Under the pieces are notes generated by a model that saw nothing but the letters and a program-made list of their open reading frames with translations, made no database searches and was not told the DNA's origin. From contig NZ_JAOCQD020000001.1 of assembly GCF_025290835.2 (NCBI RefSeq), forward strand, positions 806,001 to 870,000: DNA of 64,000 bases. Direction: 5' to 3'. This DNA comes from Aquabacterium sp. OR-4. GTDB lineage: Bacteria > Pseudomonadota > Gammaproteobacteria > Burkholderiales > Burkholderiaceae_C. Position numbers and translations under genes: made by a program. Positions within the stretch are counted from its first letter, which is position 1, and every line of letters starts with the position of its first letter. Below, piece after piece: positions 49,416 to 59,213 of the stretch.

Positions 49416-51509
49416 ATGTTCGCCGTGCCCCTGCCGCACCGGGCGCCCGCCCCGTGCCTGTCTGACATTGGAACCGCGGCGCGTGCGCGCCGCATCGCCA
49501 CCAGGCCGTGGCCTGCGCTGGCCCTGCTGCTGCTGTGCCTGTTGGGCCTGCTGGCCACGCCCGGCCTGCGTGCCGAGGTGCTGGTGCTGCGCGAGGCCCT
49601 GGCCGCGCCGGGGCAGGGCGAGCGCCCGCCCGACTGGACCGGCGCCAAGACCGTGGTGCTGCCCGACGACTGGGCCGTGCACCCGGTGGGCGCGGCCGGC
49701 GAGCGCTGGTACCGGCTGAGCTTCAGCGGCGCCCGCCTGCAGCGGCCCGTGCCCGTCGCAGCGCCGGCGGCCAGCCCAGCCAGTGCCGCCAGCGCAGCGG
49801 CTGCAGCCAGTGCAGCCAGTGCCGCCAGTGCCGCCAGTGCCGCCAGTGCCGCCAGTGCCGCCAGTGCCACCAATGCAGCGGCCAGCGTGCCCGGCAGTGG
49901 CGCGCTGCATGCGCTGTATGTCGAGCGGGCCTGCAGCGTGCTGCAGGTGCGCGTGAACGGCCAGCTGGTGCACGACGGCGGCCAGTTTGCCGAGCCGGTC
50001 AGCCGCCTGTGCCACCACCCCCAGCTGGTGGCCGTGCCCGATGCGCTGCTGCTGCCGGGCACCAACATCGTCGAGCTGCGCGTCAAGGGCTACGACCTGC
50101 CGCTGGTCAGCTCGCGCCAGCGGGTGGGCGGGCTGTCGGTGGTCGAGTTCGGCAGCCATGCGGTGCTGGCCGATCACCACGCCCGGCGTGCCTTGTTTGC
50201 GGTGCGCCTGCCCGAGGTGATGAGCGGCACGCTGCTGCTGATGGGCGGGCTGATGTTCGTGATGGGCTGGTTCAACCGCGCGCAGAGCTACCTGGCCTAT
50301 TTCGGGGCGCTGATGGTCGGCTGGGCGGTGCTGCTGGCGCGGCTGTGGGCCTCGGAGCTGCCGGTCAGCAACCGCCTGACCGAGGTCACGCTGGCCGCGC
50401 TGGTGGGCTTTCTCACCTGGGCCGCGGTGCAGTTCCTGCTGCGCCACGCCAACCGCAAGCTGCCGTGGGTGAGCCTGGCACTGCCCTTGCAGCTGCTGGT
50501 GATGCTGGGCTCGATGCTGGCCGCCGACGCCCGGCACCTGCACTGGGTGTCGGGCCTGTGGTTCGTGCTGCTGGCGGCCCAGGCGGTGGCCGCGGCGGTG
50601 TTCTACCTCACCCGCGCGCGGCGCCAGCGCAGCCGCCAGCTGTGGCCCATGGCCGGGCTGCTGGTGGTGGTGGGCCTGGCCCTGCTGGTGCAGGCCACCA
50701 CCATCCTGGCGCAGCTGGACAGCCGCATCGGCTACGTGGCCGAGCTGGTGCCGCCGCTGGCCTTCATCGCCATGGGCCTGCGTCTGGTGCAACAGTTCGG
50801 CCGCGCCTTCCAGACCAGCGAGCAAAGCCGCGCCGAGCTCGAGGTGCGCATCCGCGAGGCCACCGCGCAGATCGAGCGCAACTTCTCGCAGCTGGCCGAG
50901 CTGAAGGTCGAGCAGGTCACCGACCGCGAGCGCAAGCGCATCGCCGCCGACCTGCACGACGACCTGGGCGCCAAGCTGCTGACCATCGTGCACACCAGCG
51001 ACAACGACCGCATCAGCACGCTGGCCCGCGAGGCGCTGGAAGAAATGCGCCTGTCGGTGCGCGGCCTCACCGGCAAGCCGGTGAAGCTGGCCGATGCCTT
51101 TGGCGACTGGCGCGCCGAGGTCATGTCGCGGCTCACCCAGTCGGGCATCCAGGGTGAATGGAGCGCCCCCACCGACGACGAGACACCGCAGACGCTGTCG
51201 TCGCGCGCCTATGTGCAGACCACCCGCATCCTGCGCGAGGCCATCAGCAACATCATCAAGCACAGCGGCGCCTCGCAGTGCAGCGTGCGCTGCGCCATCG
51301 CCGACGGCGACTTCCAGCTGCTGATCCAGGACAACGGCCAGGGCATTCCGGTCGAACTGGACGGCCGGCTCGACAAGGGCCACGGCATGGCCAGCATGAA
51401 GGGCCGCGCCAAGCAGCTGCAGGGCCAGTGCCTGGTCGAGTCGAGCCCCGGCTATGGAACCGTGATACGCCTCACATTGCCGCTGGAGCGCCAGCTCGCG
51501 TCCGTGTGA
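49416..51509 (+). CDS. Membrane sensor histidine kinase, NarL/DesK type (HisKA_3)
   Basis: A 697-residue kinase. A signal or anchor segment (about residues 33-54) precedes a periplasmic sensor region with a beta-sandwich look ([24 protein letters not shown]), interrupted by a Ser/Ala linker made of 9-base repeats (about 49786-49877). Seven or so transmembrane helices span about residues 265-460 (7TM-DISM-like layout). A coiled coil leads to the HisKA_3 box [18 protein letters not shown] with His514, then an HATPase domain ([33 protein letters not shown]). It precedes the LuxR-type regulator at 51576, its probable partner. The signal is unknown. Confidence 0.9.
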   Translation: MFAVPLPHRAPAPCLSDIGTAARARRIATRPWPALALLLLCLLGLLATPGLRAEVLVLREALAAPGQGERPPDWTGAKTVVLPDDWAVHPVGAAGERWYRLSFSGARLQRPVPVAAPAASPASAASAAAAASAASAASAASAASAASAASATNAAASVPGSGALHALYVERACSVLQVRVNGQLVHDGGQFAEPVSRLCHHPQLVAVPDALLLPGTNIVELRVKGYDLPLVSSRQRVGGLSVVEFGSHAVLADHHARRALFAVRLPEVMSGTLLLMGGLMFVMGWFNRAQSYLAYFGALMVGWAVLLARLWASELPVSNRLTEVTLAALVGFLTWAAVQFLLRHANRKLPWVSLALPLQLLVMLGSMLAADARHLHWVSGLWFVLLAAQAVAAAVFYLTRARRQRSRQLWPMAGLLVVVGLALLVQATTILAQLDSRIGYVAELVPPLAFIAMGLRLVQQFGRAFQTSEQSRAELEVRIREATAQIERNFSQLAELKVEQVTDRERKRIAADLHDDLGAKLLTIVHTSDNDRISTLAREALEEMRLSVRGLTGKPVKLADAFGDWRAEVMSRLTQSGIQGEWSAPTDDETPQTLSSRAYVQTTRILREAISNIIKHSGASQCSVRCAIADGDFQLLIQDNGQGIPVELDGRLDKGHGMASMKGRAKQLQGQCLVESSPGYGTVIRLTLPLERQLASV
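49786..49877 (+). repeat. 9-base microsatellite inside the kinase gene
   Basis: GCCGCCAGT or close variants (GCAGCCAGT) are repeated about ten times, encoding an Ala-Ala-Ser run. The 9-base unit preserves the frame, so slippage would change only the linker length in the periplasmic part of the kinase. It is the cleanest short tandem repeat in the window. Confidence 0.85.
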
Positions 51510-51575
51510 ACCCGCTGTTACGATGGGATTCCCGCCTGCGGGATCCCGTGTTGAGATGTTGCCGACGGACCCGTC

Positions 51576-52223
51576 ATGAATCAGATCCTGCTGCTCGAAG
51601 ACCTGCCTGAAATCCGCGCCTGGCTCAAGAGCCTGGTGCTGCAGGTGTTTCCTGCCGGGCGCATCACCGAATGCTCGCGCGTGCACGACGCGCTGCAGCA
51701 GGTGCAGCAGCTGCGCTTCGACCTCGCGCTGATCGACCTGGGCCTGCCCGATGGCAGCGACACCGATGTGGTGGCCCGCCTGCGCGACCTGCAGCCCGAC
51801 GCGCAAAGCGTGGTGGTCACGATCCACGATGACGACGAGCACCTGTTCCCGGCCCTGCAGGCCGGCGCCTACGGCTACATCCTGAAGGAGCAGCCGCGCG
51901 AACTGATCACCGAGCAGCTGCAGCGCATCAGCCAGGGCGAGCCGCCGCTGTCGCCGTCGATCGCACGCAAGGTCATCAAGTACTTTGCCGCCCAGGCCAA
52001 GCCGCAGGCCAATGCCATGCCCGACGTGCAGCTCACCGAGCGCGAGAGCGAGGTGCTGCTGCGCGTGGCCAAGGGCTTCACGCTGCCCGAGATCGGCGTG
52101 CAGCTGGGCCTGAGCCGCCACACCATCGCCGACTACGTCAAGCAGATCTACCGCAAGCTCAACGTGAGTTCGCGCGCCGAGGCCGCGCTCGAAGCGCAGC
52201 GCCTGGGTCTGTTCAGGCGATAG
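51576..52223 (+). CDS. NarL/FixJ-family response regulator
   Basis: A 215-residue two-domain regulator. The receiver domain carries [12 protein letters not shown], phosphoacceptor Asp54 in [20 protein letters not shown] and the conserved Lys in YILKEQP. The C-terminal LuxR-type helix-turn-helix reads [43 protein letters not shown]. It follows the HisKA_3 kinase by 66 bases on the same strand, giving a complete two-component pair. Targets are not known. ruvA begins 16 bases later, apparently from its own -10 element. Confidence 0.92.
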   Translation: MNQILLLEDLPEIRAWLKSLVLQVFPAGRITECSRVHDALQQVQQLRFDLALIDLGLPDGSDTDVVARLRDLQPDAQSVVVTIHDDDEHLFPALQAGAYGYILKEQPRELITEQLQRISQGEPPLSPSIARKVIKYFAAQAKPQANAMPDVQLTERESEVLLRVAKGFTLPEIGVQLGLSRHTIADYVKQIYRKLNVSSRAEAALEAQRLGLFRR

Positions 52224-52225
52224 GC

Positions 52226-52231
52226 CACAAT
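52226..52231 (+). promoter_or_regulatory. -10-like element before ruvA
   Basis: CACAAT ends 8 bases ahead of the ruvA ATG at 52240. The same kind of hexamer sits 6 bases ahead of the starts of the kinase at 49416 (49404-49409), ruvB (52951-52956), hemJ (56494-56499, CATAAT), the ferredoxin (58133-58138, TAAAAT) and pobR (12824-12829, AACAAT). Such placement implies very short or no 5' leaders. Only pobR has a good -35. Confidence 0.35.
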
Positions 52232-52239
52232 CGCCGTCC

Positions 52240-52815
52240 ATGATCGGACGGCTCAGCGGCACGCTGGCGGAGAAGGCTCCGCCCCAGGTACTCATCGATG
52301 TCAACGGTGTCGGCTACGAGGTCGACGTGCCGATGTCGAGCTTTTACAACCTGCCGCCGCTGGGCGAGCGCGTGGTGCTGCTCACGCACCAGGTGGTGCG
52401 CGAGGACGCGCAGCTGCTCTACGGCTTTCTCACGCATGAAGAGCGCGCGGCCTTTCGCCAGCTGATCCGCATCACCGGCGTCGGGCCCAAGATGGCGCTC
52501 AGCCTGCTGTCGGGCCTGAGCGTGGCCGAGCTCACCCAGGCCGTGGCCCAGCAGCAGGCCGGGCGGCTGGTTAAGGTGCCGGGCATCGGCAAGAAGACCG
52601 CCGAGCGCCTGCTGCTCGAGCTGAAGGGCAAGCTGGGCCCCGAGCTGGCCCTGGCCGGTGGCGCCGCGGCGGCCAGCGATGCCCAGGCCGACATCGTGCA
52701 GGCGCTGATCGCGCTGGGCTACAGCGAGAAGGAGGCCGGCGCCGTGCTCAAGACCCTGCCGCCCGACATTGGCGTGTCCGAGGGCATCAAGGCCGCGCTG
52801 AAGGCCTTGTCCTGA
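52240..52815 (+). CDS. ruvA: Holliday junction branch migration protein RuvA
   Basis: A 191-residue RuvA. The N-terminal OB-fold reads [28 protein letters not shown]. Tandem helix-hairpin-helix motifs follow ([43 protein letters not shown]), and the C-terminal RuvB-binding domain reads [20 protein letters not shown]. RuvA tetramers bind four-way DNA junctions and load the RuvB motor. Length matches the family. ruvB follows after 147 bases; ruvC is not in the window. Confidence 0.96.
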   Translation: MIGRLSGTLAEKAPPQVLIDVNGVGYEVDVPMSSFYNLPPLGERVVLLTHQVVREDAQLLYGFLTHEERAAFRQLIRITGVGPKMALSLLSGLSVAELTQAVAQQQAGRLVKVPGIGKKTAERLLLELKGKLGPELALAGGAAAASDAQADIVQALIALGYSEKEAGAVLKTLPPDIGVSEGIKAALKALS

Positions 52816-52962
52816 CGCAGCGGCGCGCCCGCCATGACCGGTGCGCGCCGCCAGCCACCTGAGCGGCCGGCCGCCAGCCGTCTGTACGGCCGGCCTCCAG
52901 CCGCCTGAGGCGACCCGGCGCGGGCTGGGGTCAGGGCGGGTGGTTTGAGCCACAATGACTGG
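52816..52962. other. ruvA-ruvB intergenic region
   Basis: The 147-base gap carries GGCCGGCCGCCAGCCG near 52864 and a related GGCCGGCCTCCAGCCG near 52887, forming imperfect direct and inverted repeats able to fold into a GC-rich hairpin. A CACAAT hexamer at 52951-52956 lies 6 bases before the ruvB ATG. ruvB may therefore have its own promoter. No gene is seen. Confidence 0.4.
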
Positions 52963-54024
52963 ATGGGCATCCAGACCGACGACTTTGCCGCACCGCCCGC
53001 ACCGCGCGTGGTGAGTGCCAGCCGCGCCTCGCCGCAGGAAGAAGCGCTGGAGCGCGCGCTGCGGCCCAAGCTGCTGCAGGAGTACATCGGCCAGGCCAAG
53101 GCGCGCGAGCAGCTCGAGATCTTCATCGGCGCGGCGCGCAAGCGCGAGGAGGCGCTCGACCACGTGCTGCTGTTCGGCCCGCCGGGCCTGGGCAAGACCA
53201 CGCTGAGCCACATCATCGCCGCCGAACTGGGCGTGAACCTGCGCCAGACCAGCGGCCCGGTGCTCGAGAAGCCCAAGGACCTGGCCGCGCTGCTGACCAA
53301 CCTCGAGAAGAACGATGTGCTCTTCATCGACGAGATCCACCGGCTCTCACCGGTGGTCGAGGAGATCCTGTACCCGGCGCTCGAGGACTACCAGATCGAC
53401 ATCATGATCGGCGAGGGCCCGGCCGCGCGCAGCATCAAGCTCGATCTGCAGCCCTTCACGCTGGTGGGCGCCACCACGCGCGCGGGCATGCTCACCAACC
53501 CGCTGCGCGACCGTTTCGGCATCGTCGCGCGGCTCGAGTTCTACACGCCGGCCGAGCTGGGCACCATCGTCAAGCGCTCGGCCGGCCTGCTCAGCGTGCC
53601 GATCCAGGCCGAGGGCGCGTTCGAGATCGCACGCCGTTCGCGCGGTACGCCGCGCATCGCCAACCGGTTGCTGCGCCGGGTGCGCGACTACGCCGAGGTC
53701 AAGGGCGACGGCGTCATCACGCGCCAGATCGCCGACCTGGCGCTGAAGATGCTGGATGTCGACCCCGAGGGTTTCGACCTGATGGACCGCAAGTTTCTCG
53801 AGGCCGTGGTGCACCGCTTCGACGGTGGCCCGGTGGGCCTGGACAACGTGGCTGCCGCCATCGGCGAGGAGCCCGGCACCATCGAGGACGTGATCGAGCC
53901 CTACCTGATCCAGCAGGGCTTTCTGCAGCGCACGCCGCGCGGCCGCGTGGCCACACTGGCCGCCTACCGCCACCTGGGCGTGGCGCCGCCGCAATCGGCC
54001 GGCGGGCTGTTCGACGCCGGCTGA
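52963..54024 (+). CDS. ruvB: Holliday junction branch migration ATPase RuvB
   Basis: A 353-residue AAA+ motor: [23 protein letters not shown], Walker [13 protein letters not shown], Walker [12 protein letters not shown], sensor GATTRAGML, arginine finger region [16 protein letters not shown], and the C-terminal winged helix ([23 protein letters not shown]). It drives branch migration with RuvA. ATG at 52963 (MGIQTDDF) is chosen over a TTG at 52945 because it matches the usual RuvB opening and the -10-like CACAAT overlaps the longer version. Confidence 0.96.
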   Translation: MGIQTDDFAAPPAPRVVSASRASPQEEALERALRPKLLQEYIGQAKAREQLEIFIGAARKREEALDHVLLFGPPGLGKTTLSHIIAAELGVNLRQTSGPVLEKPKDLAALLTNLEKNDVLFIDEIHRLSPVVEEILYPALEDYQIDIMIGEGPAARSIKLDLQPFTLVGATTRAGMLTNPLRDRFGIVARLEFYTPAELGTIVKRSAGLLSVPIQAEGAFEIARRSRGTPRIANRLLRRVRDYAEVKGDGVITRQIADLALKMLDVDPEGFDLMDRKFLEAVVHRFDGGPVGLDNVAAAIGEEPGTIEDVIEPYLIQQGFLQRTPRGRVATLAAYRHLGVAPPQSAGGLFDAG

Positions 54025-54028
54025 TCGA

Positions 54029-54048
54029 GCAGCGCAGGGCGGCGCTGC
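54029..54048. terminator. Hairpin between convergent ruvB and corA-like genes
   Basis: GCAGCGC and GCGCTGC pair perfectly around a 6-base loop in the 41-base gap between two convergent stops. There is no T run on either strand, so termination would be weak or assisted. Position is what supports the call. Confidence 0.4.
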
Positions 54049-54065
54049 GGGGCCGGATGCTCTGC

Positions 54066-55175
54066 TTACCGTCGCGAAGTGTCGATGTAGCGCCGGCGCC
54101 AGAAAAACGCGCCCAGCGCCAGGGCCACCACGGCCATCATGCCGGCGGCAAACCACACGCCGGTGGCCGAGTGGATCAGCGGCAGGCCTTCGAAGTTCAT
54201 GCCGAAGAAGCCGGTGATCAGGTTCAGCGGCATGAACACCGCGGTCAGCACGGTGAGCGTGCGCATGATGTCGTTGGTGCGGTGGCCCAGTGCCGAGAAG
54301 TGCAGCTGCACGGCGGTTTCGGCCGAGTGCTCGAGCCGCCGCACATGGCTCAGCACGCGCTCGATGTGCTCGAGCACGTCGCGCGAGCGCACGCGCAGCA
54401 GCTCGCGCTCGCGCCGCGCCGCGGCACCGCCTTCGTCGGGCCAGTCGTCGAGGGCGTCGATCCACTCCTGCACCGCGCTGCGCTGGTCTTCGCAGGTGTC
54501 TTCCAGCAGGTGCAGGCTGTTGCGCGAATCCAGCAGCACCTGCCAGTCGGTGAAGCGGCTGTGCGGGTCGAGCAGCAGCTGCTGCAGGTAGCCGAGCTGG
54601 CGGGTGAGCAGGCGGCGCAGGTCGAGGTAGCTGTCGACCATGTGGTTGGCCATGCGCAGCATCAGGTCGGCCGGGTTGCTGGGCAGGCGCGCGCCGCGGG
54701 CGTCGGTGCCGGTGCCGGCGCCCTGGGCCAGCGCCGACAGGCGCTGCGCGAAGTGGTCGCGCACCGCGCAGTCGGCGGGGTGCACGGTGATCAGGATGCG
54801 GTCGAACACCGCAAAGCCCACCGGGCTGGTGTCGATGGCGGCCAGCGCCCGCCGGGCGCCGGCCAGCGTGCCGTGGTGCTCGTCGACAAACAGGTCGGCG
54901 CTGCCGGGGCTGGCGGCCAGACGGCGAAACACCAGCAGGTCGTACCAAGAGGTGTAGTCGAACTGGCTGGGCAGCTGGTTGTTCAGCAGATCGGAGACAT
55001 GCAGATCCACCAGCGTGCCGGCGCCCCAGCGCTGCAGCGCCTGCTGCAGCTTGGGCACCGACAGCTCGAACACCCGGCGCGAGCTGCCCACCCAGATGAA
55101 GCCTTCGTCGGGCAGGGCCTCGGGCAGGTGCGGCAGCTCGGTGAAGCGTTCGCCGTGGATGTGGAAGATGCGCAT
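54066..55175 (-). CDS. CorA-family magnesium/divalent cation transporter
   Basis: A 369-residue member of the 2-TM-GxN family. A large N-terminal cytoplasmic domain and a long helix (HIERVLSHVRRLEHSAETAVQLHFSA) lead to two C-terminal transmembrane segments (about residues 308-330 and 340-360), separated by the selectivity motif GMN in NLITGFFGMNFEGLP. This arrangement forms pentameric Mg2+ channels; ZntB relatives move zinc, and sequence alone does not separate them fully. It follows hemB by 16 bases on the same strand and is probably co-transcribed with it. Confidence 0.9.
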   Translation of the reverse strand: MRIFHIHGERFTELPHLPEALPDEGFIWVGSSRRVFELSVPKLQQALQRWGAGTLVDLHVSDLLNNQLPSQFDYTSWYDLLVFRRLAASPGSADLFVDEHHGTLAGARRALAAIDTSPVGFAVFDRILITVHPADCAVRDHFAQRLSALAQGAGTGTDARGARLPSNPADLMLRMANHMVDSYLDLRRLLTRQLGYLQQLLLDPHSRFTDWQVLLDSRNSLHLLEDTCEDQRSAVQEWIDALDDWPDEGGAAARRERELLRVRSRDVLEHIERVLSHVRRLEHSAETAVQLHFSALGHRTNDIMRTLTVLTAVFMPLNLITGFFGMNFEGLPLIHSATGVWFAAGMMAVVALALGAFFWRRRYIDTSRR

Positions 55176-55191
55176 GGCTGGCGGCGGCCGG

Positions 55192-56369
<1,178 letters not shown>

Positions 56370-56370
56370 G

Positions 56371-56486
56371 CGAGGCGATGCCGCGAGGTGTCGTCTCCCT
56401 GCTTTTCCTCCCTGAGCAGGTGCCTTGGCGTTGAACACAATGACAAGGCTTACCACCCCGGCCCCTGGCCGGGGTTCTTTTTTTTG
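56371..56486 (+). ncRNA. Candidate small RNA between hemB and hemJ
   Basis: A stretch of about 116 bases lies between the TAATAT element and a strong intrinsic terminator, with no credible ORF. It can form CCTGC/GCAGG around TTTTCCTCCCTGA, then a hairpin from GCCTTG and CAAGGC enclosing TTG/CAA (about 56421-56449), then the terminator stem. A terminator placed 20 bases ahead of hemJ with no gene before it on this strand argues for a short separate transcript or an attenuated leader of hemJ. No Rfam family is recognised. Confidence 0.5.
56456..56486 (+). terminator. Strong intrinsic terminator upstream of hemJ
   Basis: CCCCGGCC, a CCT loop and GGCCGGGG form a perfect 8-bp GC stem, followed directly by TTCTTTTTTTTTG. 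It ends whatever is transcribed from the hemB-hemJ gap and stops 20 bases before the hemJ start codon. Confidence 0.92.
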
Positions 56487-56505
56487 TGGCCGCCATAATC
56501 GCGCG

Positions 56506-56946
56506 ATGAGTTCTGCGCTGCTCTGGGTCAAGGCCTTCCACATCGTTTTTGTTGCCAGCTGGTTTGCCGGTCTGTTCTACCTGCCGCGCATCTTCGTGAA
56601 CCTGGCCATGGTGCCGGCCGACAGCCACGCCGAGCGCGAACGCCTGCTGCTGATGGGGCGCAAGCTCTACCGCTTCTCCAACCTGCTGATGGTTGCCGCG
56701 CTGCTGCTGGGCGTGTGGCTGTGGCTGGGCTTCGGCGTTCAGCGCCTGGCCGGGCAGTACTGGCTGCATGCCAAGCTGCTGCTGGTGCTGGGCGCCATCG
56801 GCTACCAGCACATGTGCCGCGCGCACCTGCGCCAGTTCGAGGCCATGAACAACCGCCGCAGCCACCGCTGGTACCGGGTGTTCAACGAGCTGACGGTGCT
56901 GTTGTTTGCCGCCATCGTGGTGCTGGCGGTGGTGCGGCCGTTCTAG
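56506..56946 (+). CDS. hemJ: HemJ-type protoporphyrinogen IX oxidase
   Basis: A 146-residue protein with four transmembrane helices: AFHIVFVASWFAGLFYLPRIFV, LMVAALLLGVWLWLGFG, LLLVLGAIGYQHM and LTVLLFAAIVVLAVV. The conserved His in the first helix (KAFHIVF) and the Tyr-Leu-Pro-Arg segment are typical of HemJ, the heme-pathway oxidase of many proteobacteria lacking HemG/HemY. The family also matches older UPF0093 annotations. CATAAT ends 6 bases before the ATG. The neighbouring hemB supports a heme role. Confidence 0.88.
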   Translation: MSSALLWVKAFHIVFVASWFAGLFYLPRIFVNLAMVPADSHAERERLLLMGRKLYRFSNLLMVAALLLGVWLWLGFGVQRLAGQYWLHAKLLLVLGAIGYQHMCRAHLRQFEAMNNRRSHRWYRVFNELTVLLFAAIVVLAVVRPF

Positions 56947-56947
56947 C

Positions 56948-58084
56948 GTGCCCGCCGTGCCAGGCCCGCGTGGCCGCCATGCCAGCACGGCGGTGCCGCT
57001 GGCCCTGGCCTGGGCGGCCACCATCGTCTACGCCAGCCTGTTTCCGTTCACCGGCTGGCGCTGGCCGGTGGGCCTGGGTGTGGCCGAGATGCTGCGCCTG
57101 CCCTGGCCCCAGTACTTCATCCCCTTTGACATCACCAGCAACCTGGGCGGCTACCTGCCGCTGGGCCTGCTGGTGGCGCTGGCGCGGCTGCGCCATGGCG
57201 CGGGGCGCTGGTCGGCGCTGGCCGGGGGCGTGCTGGCCGGAGCGGCCCTGTCGTACGGGCTCGAAGTGAGCCAGCATCTGCTGTCGCAGCGCGTGCCCTC
57301 GCTGCTGGACTGGCTGCTCAACAGCCTGGGCGCGCTGGCCGGCGCGCTGCTGGCGGTGCTGGCGGCCCTGCTGGGCCTGCTGCGCGGCTGGCAGGCCACG
57401 CGCGAGCGCTGGCTGGAGGGTGGGCAGTCGGGCGCGGTGGCCTTGCTGCTGCTGTGGCCGGTGGCGCTGCTGTTTCCCACCCCGGTGCCGCTGGGGCTGG
57501 GCCAGGTGGGTGGCGCGCTGCGCGACTGGCTGTTCGTGCTGCTGCTGGACGTGCCCTGGGCGCAGTCGGTGACGCTGTGGCTTGATTCAGCCCCGGTGCC
57601 CAGCGAGCGGCTGTCGCCGCTGGCCGAGGGCCTGGCCGTGGCGCTGGGCCTGCTGGCGCCGTGCCTGCTGGCCTATGCCGCCTCGCGCCGCGGCTGGCGG
57701 CGCCTGGGTCTGGCCCTGGGGGCCACGCTGCTGGCCCTGCTGGCCACCACGCTGTCGACCACGCTGAACTTCGGCCCCGACCATGCGCTGGCCTGGGCCG
57801 TGCCCGACACGCTGGTGCCGATGGCCGTGGGCCTGGTGCTGGCGCTGATGCTGGCCTGGCTGGGGGCCCGCGCGGCCGCGGCGCTGGCCCTGGTGGCGTT
57901 CACCGGCCTGGTGATGCTGGTGCACCAGGCGCCCAGCGATCCGTACTTTGCGCAAAGCCTGCAGGGCTGGGAGCAGGGCCGCTTCATCCGCTTTCACGGG
58001 TTGGCGCAGTGGCTGGGCTGGCTGTGGCCCTATGGCGCGCTGGCCTGGTTGCTGGTGCGCCTGGGCGGCACGCGGCGGGTGTGA
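56948..58084 (+). CDS. VanZ-family membrane protein
   Basis: A 378-residue polytopic protein starting at GTG, one base after the hemJ stop. The N-terminal third is VanZ-like: TIVYASLFPFTGW, FDITSNLGGYLPLGLLVAL, YGLEVSQHLLSQRVPSLLDWLLNSLGALAGALLA. The remainder adds about five more hydrophobic helices and a periplasmic-looking loop (LDSAPVPSERLSPLAEG). In VanA clusters VanZ lowers teicoplanin sensitivity, but chromosomal VanZ-like proteins in Burkholderiales have no defined function. Probably co-transcribed with hemJ. Confidence 0.8.
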   Translation: MPAVPGPRGRHASTAVPLALAWAATIVYASLFPFTGWRWPVGLGVAEMLRLPWPQYFIPFDITSNLGGYLPLGLLVALARLRHGAGRWSALAGGVLAGAALSYGLEVSQHLLSQRVPSLLDWLLNSLGALAGALLAVLAALLGLLRGWQATRERWLEGGQSGAVALLLLWPVALLFPTPVPLGLGQVGGALRDWLFVLLLDVPWAQSVTLWLDSAPVPSERLSPLAEGLAVALGLLAPCLLAYAASRRGWRRLGLALGATLLALLATTLSTTLNFGPDHALAWAVPDTLVPMAVGLVLALMLAWLGARAAAALALVAFTGLVMLVHQAPSDPYFAQSLQGWEQGRFIRFHGLAQWLGWLWPYGALAWLLVRLGGTRRV

Positions 58085-58144
58085 GGCGGCCCTGAACCTC
58101 GGCCAGCCGCCGGCGCGGCGGCCGGGGCCGCCTAAAATCAGGCG

Positions 58145-58471
58145 ATGAGCTATTACCGCCACCATCTGTTCGTCTGCCTGAACCAGCGCAGCAACGGCGA
58201 ATCATGCTGCGCCCAGATGGGCGCCCAGGCGGCGTTCGATCATTGCAAGGCCAAGGTCAAGGCCGAGGGCCTGGCCGGCCCCGGCGGCGTGCGCGTCAAC
58301 AAGGCCGGCTGCCTGGATCGCTGCGCCGGCGGCCCGGTGGCGGTGGTCTATCCCGAGGCGGTCTGGTACACCTTCGTCGACAACGCCGACATCGACGAGA
58401 TCGTCGAGTCGCACCTCAAGAACGGCCGCATCGTCGAGCGCCTGGTGCTGCCCGCCGAGGTGGGGCGCTGA
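58145..58471 (+). CDS. Thioredoxin-like [2Fe-2S] ferredoxin
   Basis: A 108-residue protein of the thioredoxin-fold ferredoxin family. Cysteines at 11, 21/22, 56 and 60 (FVCLNQRSNGESCC and KAGCLDRCAGGP) match the C-x(10-12)-C...C-x3-C ligand pattern of this group (Aquifex Fd type). The rest (AVVYPEAVWYTFVDNADIDEIVESHL) is also typical. Its partner is unknown. A TAAAAT hexamer ends 6 bases before the ATG. The following hydrolase gene begins 17 bases later. Confidence 0.9.
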   Translation: MSYYRHHLFVCLNQRSNGESCCAQMGAQAAFDHCKAKVKAEGLAGPGGVRVNKAGCLDRCAGGPVAVVYPEAVWYTFVDNADIDEIVESHLKNGRIVERLVLPAEVGR

Positions 58472-58487
58472 GGCGGCACCCGGTGCA

Positions 58488-59120
58488 ATGAACCGCGACA
58501 CCCAACTGCTGAGCATTGCCGGCCCGGCCGGCGCGCTGGCCTGCGCCATCGACGAGCCGCCGGCCAGCGCAACCCCCGCCGGCGCGCCGCGCGGCGTGGC
58601 GGTGATCTGCCATCCGCACCCGCTGCATGGCGGCACGATGGACAACAAGGTGGTGCACACCTTGGCACGGGCGGCGCTGCAGCTGGGTTTTCGCACCGTG
58701 CGCTTCAACTTCCGCGGCGTGGGTGAATCCGCCGGCACCTACGACGACGGCCGCGGCGAGACCGACGACGCGCTGGCCGCGGTGGCCGCCCACCGCGACG
58801 CCGCGCTGCCGTTGTGGCTGGCCGGCTTCTCGTTCGGCAGCTATTGCGCGGCGCAGGCCGCTGCCCGCCTGGCCGAGGCCGGCACGCCGGCCGACCGGCT
58901 GGTGCTGGTGGGGCCGGCCACCAGCCGCTTTGCGCTGCCCGCCGTGCCGCCCGACACGGTGGTGGTGCATGGCGAGGCCGACGAGGTGGTGCCGCTGCAG
59001 GCCACCTTCGACTGGGCGCGGCCGCAGACCCTGCCGGTCACCGTGCTGCCGGGCGTCGGCCATTTTTTCCACGGCCAGCTCGGTTTGCTGAAACACGTGC
59101 TGGTGCAGGCGCTGCGCTGA
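58488..59120 (+). CDS. Alpha/beta hydrolase of the HPHPxHGGTMxNK group
   Basis: A 210-residue cytoplasmic hydrolase-like protein. VAVICHPHPLHGGTMDNKVVHTLARA is the family signature at the oxyanion end, with VRFNFRGVGESAGTYDDGRGE, the nucleophile elbow GFSFGSYCA, HGEADEVVPL with the acid, and GVGHFFHG with the His. Such proteins are common next to the thioredoxin-like ferredoxin in betaproteobacteria, but substrates are unknown. A GC hairpin with a T tract lies downstream. Confidence 0.85.
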   Translation: MNRDTQLLSIAGPAGALACAIDEPPASATPAGAPRGVAVICHPHPLHGGTMDNKVVHTLARAALQLGFRTVRFNFRGVGESAGTYDDGRGETDDALAAVAAHRDAALPLWLAGFSFGSYCAAQAAARLAEAGTPADRLVLVGPATSRFALPAVPPDTVVVHGEADEVVPLQATFDWARPQTLPVTVLPGVGHFFHGQLGLLKHVLVQALR

Positions 59121-59157
59121 ACTTCCCGCCGCCGCGGCGGATCACTCCAGGACGGGC

Positions 59158-59191
59158 GGCCGCACACCGGCGGCCCGCTTCGTCTTTTTTT
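59158..59191 (+). terminator. Probable terminator before dacC
   Basis: GGCCGC and GCGGCC pair around ACACCG (59158-59175), followed after a short gap by CTTTTTTT (59184-59191). The stem is short and the T tract is displaced by about 9 bases, so efficiency is uncertain, but it falls in the right place after the hydrolase gene. Confidence 0.45.
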
Positions 59192-59213
59192 CCTCTTCTT
59201 GCTGCCGATCCCG

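Noticed and set aside
49286..52304. Very long open frame continuing upstream of ybeY/phoH on the minus strand
   Set aside because: It is antisense to a well-supported kinase, regulator and the start of ruvA, and shows only low-complexity sequence.
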